Positions 34,848-48,096 are shown, counted from the stretch's first letter. The stretch is 64,000 nt of DNA from Corylus avellana (GCF_901000735.1 NC_081547.1:20956838-21020837); one strand, 5' to 3'. Notes: a model not told the origin generated them from the sequence alone. Numbers and translations: made by a program.

Positions 34848-36175
34848 AATGATGTGGTTATTAAAATCATCATTGGACTTATGATTGATCATTATTAAAT
34901 TTTGATCAAATTGTAATTTTAACAGCTACATCATTCTTGAAGTAGCTGTTAAAAGACATAAGAATAACTTCTATAATTACTCACTATAGCCAAAACACAA
35001 AATTTATAAGAAAAGGCCCATTATGGCTAAACGTGTTTTTTTTTACACACAAATTCACACGGTTATTTATTAGAGTCTTGTTTTATCCCTTAGGCTCCAC
35101 GTAAAAATGTTTTTCAGTGTTTGGTTCGTAAGAAAAATGAGTGATCGCTGGCAACCTCTCGCGATGGTTGGACGATTTAAGAAGGTGAAACTTAAATTCA
35201 AAAAATAGTTTAGAAAATTTTAAAAGAAAAACCATTTTTTAAACTAAAGAAGCTTTTTTGGTTAAACTAAAAGTATTTTCGATTTAACTATTATTTTCAG
35301 CTGCATCAAACATTAAAATATATATATATATATATAATTTTTTTCAAAAAATATTTTACACCAAAATAAAAGAAGCCTTAATTGATAAATTTGGATAAGA
35401 AACAATGAAACGAGTTAAGACTTAGATCCAAGACCAAAGGACATTGATTTTGGGGCTTGTTTTATGTAATTTCATATTGGACATGAGTTTGGCTCTCAAC
35501 ACCCAATTTAGATTAAAAAATTAACTTGGGATGCACCAAAAATTGGATAAATTATGCGTGTCTACAACATTACTGCATAGATTAATTTTAAGTGTGATTG
35601 AATTTGATTATTCCGATGAACAGTTGTAATAAAACTAATGAATATTGGAAAGAAGTGTTGAGATCACTGATAAGCATATAGAATGTAATAATAGTCAAGT
35701 TCAAACCTTATTAATATCATTATGTAAATATAATGATGGTGATTACATTCTCGAAGGCTCTAAATTTATTATATTATATTTGTTGGACTTCAAACATACT
35801 CCTTTAAGTGAACAAGATCCTCTACAGTTCATTTTAGACTGAAAAATATCCAATAGTCATCATCTCTTTAGAAAGATCTTGAAGCCATAAATAAAACATT
35901 TGTCCCATTAATTAAAAAAATAATAAAATATTATATATATTTTAAAAATAATAAAAAATTAAAAAAGGGAAAAATATTAAACTCCCCAAACTATCAGTTG
36001 TTTTCGATTTAGCCCCCCAACATTTCAAAAGTGATAAAGTAGCCTCCCAAACTACCAAACTATTGCATTTTGACCACTCCGTTATTCAAAACCGTCAGTT
36101 TGGATGGAAACTGCAAAACGTCGTTGTTTTGTTATGGGTAAGTTACTACAATGCCCTTTTATGAAAAAAAAAAAA

Positions 36176-36275
36176 NNNNNNNNNNNNNNNNNNNNNNNNN
36201 NNNNNNNNNNNNNNNNNNNNNNNNNNNNNNNNNNNNNNNNNNNNNNNNNNNNNNNNNNNNNNNNNNNNNNNNNNN
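36176..36275. other. Assembly gap (100 N)
   Basis: Run of N; the open frame crossing it is not real. Confidence 0.99.
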
Positions 36276-36472
36276 TGGAAAATTTTGGATTATTCTACAG
36301 TAGAGTAGAGATAGTCAATTCTCCAAAGCAGTTCCTGAAACTCATGTTGAAAAACATCATAACATTCAAAAGAAAAAAACGGTCAAAATATTCCTTCAAT
36401 TCAATTTCAACACGTAAATCCAGTTTGGAAGAAATTTCTTCAAACTTGTATCGTGTCCCTCAGTGTGGTTAT

Positions 36473-36563
36473 TTTTTTTTTTTACATGTTCACGCAAAAA
36501 AAGGGAAGAGAAGATTTGAACAAGAAATCTTAGTTTACAGTCAATTAAGCTACCCATTGAGAA
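36473..36563 (-). mobile_element. tRNA-like SINE, degenerate
   Basis: On the minus strand: GTAGCTTAATTGAC (A box), TTGTTCAAATCTTC (B box), then GAACATGTAAA and a poly(A) tail. The flanks CAGTGTGGTTAT and CAGCATGGTCAT look like a mutated target duplication. Confidence 0.6.
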
Positions 36564-36839
36564 CAGCATGGTCATTTTTAACATATGAGAAATACCATTT
36601 GTATTAAATAGCGTGTGAAAAGCATGTGTTATTTTTTTTAAAAAAACTCTTTTAATGCTATTAGAAAAATATATACTTCTCCCGTGCTTTAAACATAAAA
36701 GAAGAAGAAAAAAAAAAAACTGACAAATTTGATTATAGTAAGGAACATAAGAACCAGAGAAGAAAGGAGTTGAGCCATCTTCAATTATTGAGTCACAGTT
36801 GTTTGTAAGGAAGATGTTGAAGCAACCCAACTAAATTGA

Positions 36840-38371
36840 CCAAACCAACTGTAATGGACAATAACATTTCTCTGACTATTTATTTATTTTTCTATTACAG
36901 TGTTGATTTTTTTTTTAAAAAAAATCTTTTTTTTTTCGGGGTGGGTGTCGGTTGAGATTTGGAAATAGAATTAATTTGGAGTAAATGGTGCAAACTATGT
37001 GCATGGAGTGGCAGACAACACAGAACGATAGTATCCAATTGCCATGGCCAACTCAAAATCTTGATGATTTGGGTCCAGAAGCTAATAATTCAATAATTTT
37101 ATAAAATATAAATATTCACACACACACACACGTAAGTAGTGATATTCCATTAATTGATTTAAATATTATCTTTGTTGAGAGACCTTTAATGCTTTTTATT
37201 TGACTTTCTTACATTATAATATATCTTGAATGTTGGTGCGCCCTTTGCTCATCTTATATAATATATAGCAAATTGCAATATCGCACACGTAGCTAGTGAC
37301 TAGTGTTGTGTTTGATTGGCACTAAGAAACTTATTTATAAGTCAACTAAAACTGGTCATGCCATGACTTATTCTATTCCCTATTTGTGACGTCACGTATT
37401 GTTTGGGTGTGAAAAAAATGATGTGTTTATATGAAATATGTTATCTTTAAATGGTATGAGGCTTTTTTAGAGTAAATCTGGCCAATAATAATAATGTGCG
37501 GCCTTACCCATAACAAACAATATCATATCACTTGAAGCAGGGGTATTACACTATCTAACTTGCTTTGCGACCTTTTATTGCTTCTCATCCCAACTTGAAA
37601 ACAAAAAAACCAAACAAATGAGTGAAAACTTAGTAAGTAATATTCTCCGACCAATTTAAAATTGGTTCAATAAAACATTATACGGCAAACACTATATCCT
37701 AAGGTTGTGAAATCCACCTTTTAGACCATGGCATCATCCATTTTTTTTTTTTTTTTGGTTGAAAAAAAAAAAATTTATGCAGTCTTTGTTCAAAATGGTC
37801 ACTTGCAACGTATCTGACCACTTTTTCATCCAACGAAGCTAATGGAGTGCCATTTTTGTCACAAAATAGTAGTTTGATGTATTAAAGTGTCAATTTGTGA
37901 GGTTTTTAGGAAAATAACTAATAGTTCAAAGGATCTAAGTATATTTTTCCCAAATATAAATACATATAACAATTTTTTTTACAAAAATTATGAACATATG
38001 CAGCTAATTATGCATTAAAAATGATATGGAAAATATTTTCTTGCTAACATTATTAATAAAATAAAATAATTAGATTAATAACATGTTTATTAGGTTGGTC
38101 TAACTAATTAAGGTTTAAATGTTACATATAGAGCCAAATAAAGTTTAGAGGTTTGGTTTTATTGTTATCTTTTTATACCATTAACACGAGGCAACAAACC
38201 AACTAACTCATTCTTGATGGTTAGACACTAATGATGTAGCATAAACAGGGACACAACTACATATAAATCAAGGGATGCTATGAAGATTACCAAATTGGTT
38301 AACAAAAGTTGTTGGGTTTGCTAATTAAATGAAGCTTTGTTTAATCTTTAATGATATTAGTTATTAAAAAA
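36840..38371. repeat. Left copy of a 1.55-kb direct repeat flanking the LINE
   Basis: From AACCAACTGTAATGG to GATATTAGTTATTAAAAA it matches 45918-47486 along its whole length, with scattered substitutions and small indels, including a (CA)n difference near 37120 and an extra ~35 bases in the right copy near 47100. Non-coding. The repeat ends coincide with the LINE ends, so it looks like an extreme target duplication or a tandem duplication. Confidence 0.93.
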
Positions 38372-38679
38372 TAAGTGGGTGTGCGCACTAATTTATAAAA
38401 AACTCAAAAAAAAAAAGAAGAAGATATTTTATTATTTATTTTGCAAATGAATCATGGATTCTCATTAATAAGGGATAACAAGACTAGAGACTAAGCTTTG
38501 TCAAAACAATGTCACAAATACAATATGGGATGAACAACATCCAAGTTTTATCTATAACATCGTGGAAGGTTGCTTTAGCCAAACTATGTGCCGCTTCGTT
38601 TCTTTCCCGACGTACATGGCAAACATTCCAATTTTGGGTGTATTGGAGAGTAGATTGCACATCTGCAATAAGGTGACCC

Positions 38680-40535
38680 TGTAGCGCCCGGGAATTTTCA
38701 AAGTTATTTAATAGATTATTTTGATGATGATCTTATTTTGATATTCATTTTAGCCTATGATTTTAATTCTTGGAAAATTTATGGTATTACAGAGAGTGGT
38801 AATTAGAGAATGGTAATTGGTGAAATAATATGATAGTAAATGGTAAGAAGAATTGTATTGGTAGGTAGAATAGTAAGGGAAGGTAGAATAGTCAATGGTA
38901 GATATAATAGTATTTGTAGAAAGATGATAGAATTGTAGATGGGTAAAGGTAGGTATAAGAGTGTTGGTAGATGAAATAGTAAAATGATGGTAGAATTGTA
39001 GATGGATAAATGTAGGTATAATAGTGTTGGTAGATGGAATAGTAAAATTGAAGGTAGAATAGTATTTGGGTTTTTCCTATAAATAGAGCTCTTCCCCTTC
39101 ACAAATTTCACCACTCCTCTCCCTTCTCTTCTGCATATTCTTCCTTCTTCCGTTTTCTACTCGGTCTTTCTTCTTTATGAAAGTGTTTACACGAAACAGA
39201 GAGAGAAATGATGAGACAAAGCGTTGCAAGAAAGAAAGAACACGAGAGAGAACGGACTTGAGAAATTAGTTTCAAAAGATATACTAGTGGTGTTAGTCAG
39301 ATTGGAGCAACTAGATCCTTCAGACCACTTTTTAGCTTCAGTCTAGAGGTAAGTAAATTCACTACCCCTTCTAAAATTACTTCATGTCATGCTATTTATA
39401 CATTCTTGTATCAAACTGTAAATGATTATTTTATTTACCTGTCATGAAGATATGTTGCATGCATGAAGGATTTCTAAAAGAATTATTTAGAAAGTTTCTA
39501 TTTCTTTAAACGCTTTCTAAGTACAACAAGTTTATATTTGGAAAAGTTTCCATTTTGAGAAAAGAAAGTTGAGAAATGATGATGATTATAAGAAAGAAGA
39601 ATGATGATAAACTCTCCTACATGTTGCCCTAAGATGCATCAAAAGAAGTACAAAGAAAAGTACAAGAAATGAGTTAAATGTTTATGAAATGAGGGCACAT
39701 GTATGGAGGAGAGTATTTTTGGCCCCAAGATAAGTAAAGATGAGATGAGTTCGGTACCGATACTCGGATGGAGGCGAAACCACTGAAGGAGGCTATGCCA
39801 GAAGGTGGTATTCCATCAACATGACCGTTGAGTGCACCAAGAAAAGAGTTAATTGACGGTCGGGCATGGCTGAGGCCACAGTTCAGTGCCATGGTCACAA
39901 GGACCCGCAACCCTCGTACACAGGGGTAATAGTGTACATGGGCCATAATATGAGAAAATGATAATATGATTTACAATGATGATATACTATGATGATTTAC
40001 AATGACGATTTATAATGATGCATCATGATGATGATTTATAAAGATGATTTATGACGATGATTTATTACTAGACGTAATAGTACGTATATGCTACAGGAGA
40101 TGCAACCGTACATACATGTATTATCATGGCTGGGTGTATATTTATTTGTGAAAACGATTTTCAAAACTGAAAACAAAGAGTAAAACTACTTATGGTTGTG
40201 GATTTTACTTGTTGGGCCCCCTTTGGGCTCATTCAGTTTTATTTCTTATTTTCAGGTAAAAAATGACGCTGGAATAAGAGGCCGGAATGGGGGTGGGGAT
40301 AATTATTAACTTCTACAGTCTTTTCATATCAGTTATTGTAATAATATGATATTCCGTAACTAAAGTTTAATGTTTTCTAATTTCGCTTGTAATAAAATCT
40401 CTTGAAGAATGTTTTATACATTGATCGTATCCTTTAAAATCAAGTACTCTGATAGACCTTATAGATTTTTGCAAAAACTTTTGTTGTAAAAGAAGAAAAG
40501 TAGCAAACTTAGCCTTAACGGGTTGGGATGTTATA
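38680..40535 (+). mobile_element. Solo LTR (1.86 kb) nested in the LINE, perfect 5-bp target duplication
   Basis: Begins TGTAGCGCCCGGG, ends GGGATGTTATA (one change from the expected TTACA), flanked by GACCC at 38675-38679 and 40536-40540. It is the reverse of the 5857-7561 element. A TATA box TATAAATAGAG is at 39078-39088, and AATAAAA near 40390 could be the polyadenylation signal. A GATGATTTA-type microsatellite lies at about 39960-40070. No coding capacity. Confidence 0.92.
39078..39088 (+). promoter_or_regulatory. Solo LTR TATA box
   Basis: TATAAATAGAG, conserved at the equivalent place in the other copy (about 7199-7210, minus). Such a promoter could read outward into the flanking DNA. 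Confidence 0.55.
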
Positions 40536-43500
40536 GACCCCATCTACAATCCATCTTGTCGTCATTCTGAAGTGCCAAAACAACCACTTGGGCATCACCT
40601 TCCATGATGACGTTTTGAAGGCCCAATTCCTTGCACAGCGTTGCTCCTTGAAGCATGGCTAAAATTTCGGCTAATGTGGGATCCAAGAAACCCATTTTTG
40701 TGATACTCCGTGTTGCTTTAACATTACGAAGGTGATCTCTTATAACAACACCAAACCCAGTCTATCATTTTTTTCATCCACTGCGGCGTCGCAATTGGCT
40801 TTGAAGAATCCCTCCGGCGGTTTTTCCCACGTCAGAATTGGTTCTTGACCACGAGAATCACCAATGGCATCTCCAACATTCGCACTTTTGAACTCCTGCA
40901 GGAAGCGAGATGCTTGGTTCACTAGTTCGGTTGGGTGGGTGAAGAGACCCTCGTGAACCCATTCATTGCGCCTAAACCAGATATTCCTCGCTAACAACGC
41001 AAATGTTTCGAAAGAATCATCCACCTTATTCTGCAAGAAATATTCGGCTAGTCCACGGAAATCCCCTTCCACACCGCGTCTCTTTTGAAAAATACAGTCA
41101 CTAACGCCCCATACGTCTTAAGCAAAACTGCAGCTCTATAGAATGTGAGTTGTGGTCTCCACTTCTAAGTTACAAATAGGGCACCAAGGGTGCTTTGAAA
41201 TCTTTCTCCTACACAGATTTTCATTTGTGGGCAATATATTTTGGCATGCTCCCCACAGAAAATTCTTCACTACATTTGGGAGTGCTGATTTCCAAATTCC
41301 CTCCCAAATTTCGCTGTCTGCTTCCCTTTTGGAGCTTTCAGCTTGGCCACGAGACTCCATCTCTTTAGCCAAGCGGTAAGCGCTACGGACTGAGAAAACT
41401 CCTTGCAGAGATCCCCTCCAAATCTGGGTATTCGGCTAATTGGTTGCACTAATAGGGACTAAATTGATGGCTTGAATTTCATCTCTAGTAAATAATTCCT
41501 CCAAAAGTGATTGATTCCACCACAAAGTATCTTGGTCAATGAGATCTCTAACCACCGCATTATATGCCAAAACTCTTTAGGGGGATTGCACGCAATAAGT
41601 AGACGGAAGAGGAGTCAACTTAGCCCCCCCAAATGGGAGCACTTTCTCTATTACCAATTCTCCAAATTAGTCCCTCCGACACTAATTCTCTAGCTTTGGA
41701 TATGCTTCGCCAGGCATAGGATGGTTTATTTCCCAGTTGGGCCTCAAAAATTGAACAATTAGGAAAGTATTTTTGCCTTCATAATCCTAGAAGTGAGACT
41801 ATCTTCCATTTTCCACAGCCGTTGTATCTGTTTGGCAAGGAGAGCTATATTGAAATAATGTAGGTCTCGGAAACCTATACCTTCATTTCCCTTCAGAAAT
41901 CCCATCTAACTCCAACTCATCCATGGGAATCCGGAATCCTTTGCGCGGTGGCCCCACCAAAACTTAAGCATTAACGAGTTTATCTTTGAGCAAAGTGCTT
42001 TTGGAAGAAGAAAAACTCCCATGCTATAGGTCGGTATTGCTTGGATGACAGCCTTCAAAAGTATCTCCTTTCCTGCTTGGGATAGAAACTTCTGTTTCTA
42101 GTCTTGAAGCCTTCTCCAAACCCGCTTTATGCTCTGAAAAGCGCCAATTTTGGATTTTCCAATAAGTTCGGGCAGTCCAACATAAGTATCATATCGTTGG
42201 GAGAAGGGTAGCCACAAGACCTCAAAGATTTGCTCATTTATTTCCCTAGATGTATTGCAACTAAAGAAGATAGCCGTTTTGGAACGGTTGAGACGTTGGC
42301 CTGAGGCTTGCTCATAGTCTTTCAAAATTTTAGAAAGCCTTTTCCAATGCTCTAGATTGGCCCTACAAAAGAGTAAACTATCATCTGCGAAAAATAGATG
42401 ATTTAATCGAGGTCCCCTCCTCGAAGTGCGAACCCTTTCCAGCATACCATCCCGATCTGCCTATATCAATAGGGAGCTGAGATACTCCGCACAAATCAAA
42501 AACAAATAAGGTGAGATTGGGTCCCCTTGTCGGATACCCTAGAGGGGGAAATCCTACCAACCGGATTTCCATTTACAAGCACCGCGTACTTCACCGTATG
42601 CACACACGTCATGATAAGATTCACCCATTGGTCCGCAAACCCCATCCGCCTCATGACTTCCTCCAAAAAACTCCATTCCACCCGATCGTATACTTTGCTC
42701 ATATCCAATTTCACCGCCATCTAGCCCTTTCTTCTGTACATCTGAGAACGCATGGTATGAAGGGTTTCATAAGTAGCGAGGACATTATCAGTTATGAGCC
42801 TCCTTAGAATGAAAGCACTCTGATAGGGGGAAATAATGTGAGGCAATAATAACTTAAGTCTATTTGCAAGAACCTTAGACATAATCTTATATATGACGTT
42901 GCAGAGACTAATTGGACGAAATTCCGACACACTAGATGGTTGGGCAATTTTCGAAATAAGTGCTAGATAAGTAAAATTCAAATCATCATTGATAAATCCA
43001 GAGTTTAGAGAAAAAAGTATAGCTTGACAAACCTCCTCCCCAACTGTCTCCTAGTTGTCAAGAAAAAAACTCGCCAAGAGACCGTCTGGGCCGGGGGCTT
43101 TAAGGAGCGACATTTGGTTTATTGCTATACTTATTTCTTCTCTGGAAAAATCCTTGAGCAAATTTGAGTTCATCCCTGCCGTCACCGTCCCTACAAGGCC
43201 GTGTAGATTGATTGCACTTGCTCCTCCATATTCTGACTAAAACAGAGAATCAAAATATTGTACAAAAGTAGCTTCCACGTCAATTGGGTTGTCTCTCAAC
43301 ACGCCCTCAGCGTCTAGAATGCTTCCAATCTCATTTCTCTTCCTTTTTTGTTTTGCGCTTTTGTGAAAATACCTCGTATTTTTGTTGCCATTTTTCAGCC
43401 ATAACTCCTTCGATCTCTGTCTCCATTGAAGTTCCTTTTAGGCCAGGAGCAAATGAACTTCAGCTTGAAGATTACGTACCGACTCCAAATCTGGGAGCCC

Positions 43501-45917
43501 CTCTACTATCAGCAATTCAGCAATTTTGGCACTTTTACCTTCAATCTCCTCTTCAAGCTGTCCATGCTTGCCATGATTCCACCTCGAAAGTTGACCCTTG
43601 CAGAGGTTTAGCTTGCAAGTTAGGCCATACCATTTATCTCCCGAAGTGTGTTTTTGTCTCCAAACCCACTTGATAATATCTTTGCATTCCCCTTCCAACG
43701 CCCATTTGGCTTCATATTTTAAATTAGTTCGCTCTCTCCTATTAGAAAGGCCTTTTGGAGACACCAAAACTGGAGCATGGTCTGAGGTCAAAGCAGTTTC
43801 AATGGACACTTCTACACCAAGAAATAAAGTACACCGACACGAGGAAGCAACAGCCCTATCAAGCCGTTCCTGAGTGAAAGACTGGCCCTCTTGACCATTA
43901 TACCACGTAAAGAAAGGGCTGTGAGCCCCCAAGTCAGAAAGCTTGCAGAAAAATAAGGCCTCCCTAAAGTCTTCCATCAATCCTGGAGTTCGCCTTAAAC
44001 CTCCAACTTTTTTGGAATCCCAACTATATCATTAAAATCTCTCACGCAAATCCAAGGCTGTGGTGAGAAGGATTTTAGATGACGTAACAAATTCCATGCC
44101 TCCTTCCTTTTACCCGCCTGCGGATGCCCATAAAATTCAGTTAATTTCTAAGACACACCCCCTTTCAAAGGAGTGACCTTGGCGTTGATGTGGCGATGAC
44201 TGTAATTCTGAATTTCAACACCCGCATCATTATTCCAAAGTAACACTAATCCTCCGCTTCGACCCACACAATCCACTGTAAAGACATTATTAAATCTCAT
44301 CTTCACATTTATCACCTCCATTTTATTTTGACTCAGCTTTGTTTCCATCAAAAAAACCACGTTAGGGCGCTTGACCTTTACCATCCGGTGTAGGTCTCGA
44401 ACTATCCAAAGGTTCCCAAGCCCCTCTGCAGTTCCAGCTCAAAATTTTCATTGCGGTCGGCGAGGTTGGAGCCCAGCCCTCGCCAATCCTGAACCAATGA
44501 AAGAATCATCCTCCAACACACCAACCTCTTGTGCAATTGTTTTCCCCCTTTTTCCACCTTGACTGCTTCTACTTCTCCCTTTGAATTTCGTTTCTTTTGA
44601 TTATTTCCCAAAAGCGACGAAGCAGGGTTAGTTGCAAAAACTTGACCCGACCTAGCCCGGCGTTTCCACTTGACAACAGGGTTCCTGTGGAAGTCTACGT
44701 CACCCCCCTCCTGGGTTGCATGAGTGGTGTTTTTTTCTACGTGCCTCTTTGTTCCCTTAGAATTCCTCACGTGCTTCTCTTCCCCATTAGTTCCTACGGA
44801 ACTTGTTGAGGACAGCTGGATGCCATCCACGTGTGCTCCAGTTGTTACCTTTGCAGCTGCCACCTTGCTATTCTTATTTATGAAAGGATCTTCTACTTCA
44901 ATTGGAAAGGCCATATGATCGTTTGAGTGCGAAACTTCATATCCCCTAGCCTTGGATTTCACTCCATCCATATTTAGTGCTTCATTAATGCCCTGCATTA
45001 ATCCCTCCACAGAGTCATTATGAGAGATTTTTGTTGCATTCCTAGAATCTTTATGGCAAAGATCCGTTAGGTTACAAGGATCGCTCCCACACCATACGCT
45101 GTTTGCTCCTTCATTATTGCCGTGAATTGCGCCTCTGTTGTCTGCTCCCGTAACGTCTGCCATCGTCTCTACCGACGATTGTTGGTGCTCCCGCTGATCG
45201 GTACTGGGCTTTTCCGGCGAAGAACCTCCCGTACCAACCGAAGCATCTCGCCCCCTGGAGTGACTAGCCCCTACATGATTCTCACTAGGCTTGTTGAACC
45301 ATCCAGCCGAATGGGACTGACCTTCAAACTCACTACGACCATACAAACCCCCGATCTCCCTCTGTTTTCTTTGAACCTTCTAGAGAGGGAAGGGACATGC
45401 ATCCATGGACCGTATTGAGGTTTACTCCCTAGAAGGAGTTTATTGAAACATCCTCCTCTTCCATGCTTGATAACTCAACACTTGGAGCAAACTCGGGGGA
45501 GTCGTTCGTATTGAAAGGAAATCCATTCCGAATTCCCTTTTAGTTTCACACGCCTCCCTCTGGGAATCGACTTATGGAGGTCAACTTTTATCCGAACTTG
45601 TAAGAATTTACCCCAGCCAATTCCATCTTCGTCTGTTTCGACCTCTTTTACCACTCCCATAGTTGAGCCTATTTGATATCTCACGTCCTTCACCATGCAA
45701 GAAAGGGGCAGATTGAACATACGCACCCAAAAAACCAGCGATTAAAAACCAATCTTATTTGGCGGAGTTACTCCGTCATAGTTCTCCACCAAAAAAAAAA
45801 AAAAAAGGCTTCCTTCAAATATCCATGGTCGACCTTCCAGTACCCTCGCCTTGTCTCAAGAATATTCAAACTCAACCAGAAAGAAATTTTTATTTATAAT
45901 CATTTTTATTTTTATTT

Positions 45918-47486
45918 ATAAACCAACTGTAATGGGCAATAACATTTCTCTGACTATTTATTTATTTTTCTATTATAGTGTTGATTTTTTAAAAAAAAAT
46001 CTTTTTTTTCGGGGTGGGTGTCGGTAGAGATTTGGAAATAGAATTAATTTGGAGTAAATGGTGCAAATTAAGTGCATGGAGTGGCAGACAACACATAGCG
46101 ATAGTATCCAATTGCCATGGCCAACTCAAAGTCTTGATGATTTGGGACCAGAAGCTAATAACTCAATAATTTTATAAAATATTAATATACACGCACACGT
46201 AAGTAGTGATATTCCATTAATTGATTTAAATATTAACTTTTTTTGAGAGACCTTTAATGCTTTTTATTTGACTCTCTTACATTATAATATATATTGAATG
46301 TTGGTGCGCCCTTTGCTCATCTTAGATAATATGTAGCAAATTGCAATATCGCACACGTAGCTAGTGACTAGTGTTGGGTTTGATTGGCACTAAGAAACTT
46401 ATTTATAAGTCTAACTAAAATTGGTCATGCCATGACTTATTCTATTCCCTTTTTGTGACGTGACGTGACGTATTGTTTGGGTGTGAAAAAAATAATGTAT
46501 TTATATGAAACATGTTATCTTTAATTGGTATGAGACTTTTTTAGAGTAAATCTGGCCAATAATAAAAATGTGATGCCTTGCCCATAGCAAACAATATCAT
46601 ATCACTTGAAGCAGGGGCATTACACTATCTAACTTGCTTTGCGACCTTTTATTGCTTCTCATCCCAACTTGAAAACATAAAAACAAAACAAATGAGTGAA
46701 AACTTAATAAGTAATATTCTCCGACCAATTTAAAATCTGTTCAATAAAACATTATATGGCAAACACTATATGCTAAGGTTGTGAAATCCACCTTTTAGAC
46801 CATGGCATCATCTTTTTTTATTTTTTTTTATTTTTTTTTTATTGGTTGAAAAAAAAAAAAAGTATTTTATGCAGTCTTTGTTCAAAATGGTCATTGGCAA
46901 CATATCTGACCACTTTTCCATCCAACGAAGCTAATGGAGTGCCATTTTTGTCACAAAATGGTAGTTTGATGTATTAAAGTGTCAATTTGTGAGGTTTTTT
47001 GGAAAATAACTAATAGTTCAAAGGATCTAAGTATATATTTCCCAAATATAAATACATATAACAATTTTTTTACAAAAATTATGAACATATGCAGCTAATT
47101 ATGCGTTAAAAATTATGAACATATGCAGCTAATGGAGTGCCATGGAAAATATTTTCTTGCTAACATTATTAATAAAATAAAATAATTAGATTAATAACAT
47201 GTTTATTAGGTTGGTCTAACTAATTAAGGTTTAAATGTTACATATAGAGCCAAATAAAGTTGAGAGGTTTGGTTTTATTGTTATCTTTTTATACCATTAA
47301 CACGAGGCAACAAACCAACTAACTCATTCTTGATGGTTAGACACTAATGATGTAGCATAAACAGGGACAAAACTACATATAAATCAAGGGATGCTATGAA
47401 GATTACCAAATTGGTTAACAAAAGTTGTTGGGTTTGCTAATTAAATGAAGCTTTGTTTAATCCTTAATGATATTAGTTATTAAAAA
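45918..47486. repeat. Right copy of the 1.55-kb direct repeat
   Basis: Begins right at the truncated 5' end of the LINE. It matches 36840-38371 in the same orientation. Its left edge is AACCAACTGTAATGGGC; similarity stops in a poly(A) run at about 47475-47489. Confidence 0.93.
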
Positions 47487-47916
47487 AAAAAAAAAACTTT
47501 TATTATTTTTTATTTTTTTATTTTTTGATATGACATGAATGATTGTGCTTTTATATTGGCCAAGGCACTTTTAGATGCGTAAGCATCTCAATTAGGATTG
47601 GTTGATGGATGCTTTATATTCTCTCAAGCATTCATAATGTCAAAAGTAAATATAAAAAAATGTTTTAAACCTGAGAAATGGACGGTCGTGATGAATTTGG
47701 CGACTGAGGTTACTGGGGTCTACATGGAAAGGGAAGATAAAAAAGGGTACAAAATTTTGTGTACGGATGGTAGCAATTGAAAAATCTGTAGTTCCAAAAC
47801 TGGATCTCCTCCGTCCATTTGTGTTATTGCTATGAACAAGATGGTTTTGACAACTACAATCTTTCTATTATTTCAATGGTGTAATTTTCATCCAAAACAA
47901 CTCAAAAAAAGAAGCA
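47487..47916. other. Intergenic, nothing recognised
   Basis: T-rich start, then sequence with a 60-codon open frame (47598-47780) of no recognisable family. I do not call it a gene. Confidence 0.35.
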
Positions 47917-47925
47917 AGCAAATTT

Positions 47926-48096
47926 GAGTAATTATAGAAGTTCATCTTATGTCATTTTTTTGTCCCTAAAAAAATGAGGTGGCTCTTAAAATTACCATTT
48001 GATCAAAATTCAATAGTGATCAATCATAAATCCAATGACAATTTTAAGAGCCACATCATCCTTGGAATGACACAAAAGAAACATGTAGCATTACTC
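47926..48096. mobile_element. Mutator-like MITE, perfect 9-bp target duplication
   Basis: 171 bp; the ends GAGTAATTATAGAAGTT and (complement) GAGTAATGCTACATGTTT are inverted repeats. AGCAAATTT is duplicated at 47917-47925 and 48097-48105. The core has GAGGTGGCTCTTAAAAT and ATTTTAAGAGCCACATC. 9-bp duplications are typical of Mutator-like elements. Relatives: 54827-54980 and the split copies at 33550-34175 and 34409-34982. Confidence 0.88.

Larger units (their letters stand above)
34382..35085. repeat. Copy 2 of the duplicated segment right of the gap
   Basis: Begins at the base after the gap with CCTAACCAATTAAATATGC and ends with AGTCTTGTTTT, then continues into unique sequence. Differences from copy 1 are single bases, loss of the (TTA)n and short indels. 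Confidence 0.95.
35086..36839. other. Intergenic with partial MITE and gap
   Basis: AT-rich, (AT)n near 35320. About 35960-36175 carries one end of a MITE similar in layout to the 1435 element (AAACTCCCCAAACTATC, CCTCCCAAACTACC), cut off by the gap at 36176. No gene. Confidence 0.45.
38425..45900 (-). pseudogene. L1-type LINE, 5'-truncated, degenerate, split by a solo LTR
   Basis: Reading on the minus strand from 45890: a truncated ORF1 with DUF4283 (GRPWIFEGS, then VRMFNLPLSCM..GSTMGVV) and the start of a zinc knuckle (RLPRVCSKC) at 45475-45726; a long Ser/Gly/Asn-rich linker (44402-45346); endonuclease pieces (VVFLMETKLS, GRSGGLVLLW at 44148-44384; SDHAPVL at 43438-43980); reverse transcriptase (FRPISLCNVIYKI at 42721-42981; LDMSKVYDRVEW at 42496-42720; FADDSLLF at 42098-42445); zf-RVT (41136-41372) and RNase H (FKANCDAAVD at 40740-41072). 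RNase H continues beyond the solo LTR to about 38460. The 3' tail is AAAATAAATAATAAAAT. Frameshifts and stops throughout: non-functional. Confidence 0.93.

Noticed and set aside
42511..45418. Plus-strand open frames within the LINE region
   Set aside because: They are antisense shadows of the LINE reading frames, which carry clear reverse transcriptase and endonuclease motifs.
36840..47486. 1.55-kb direct repeats considered as LTRs of one retrotransposon
   Set aside because: The repeat edges are not TG/CA, no primer-binding or polypurine site adjoins them, and the interior is a LINE in reverse orientation.
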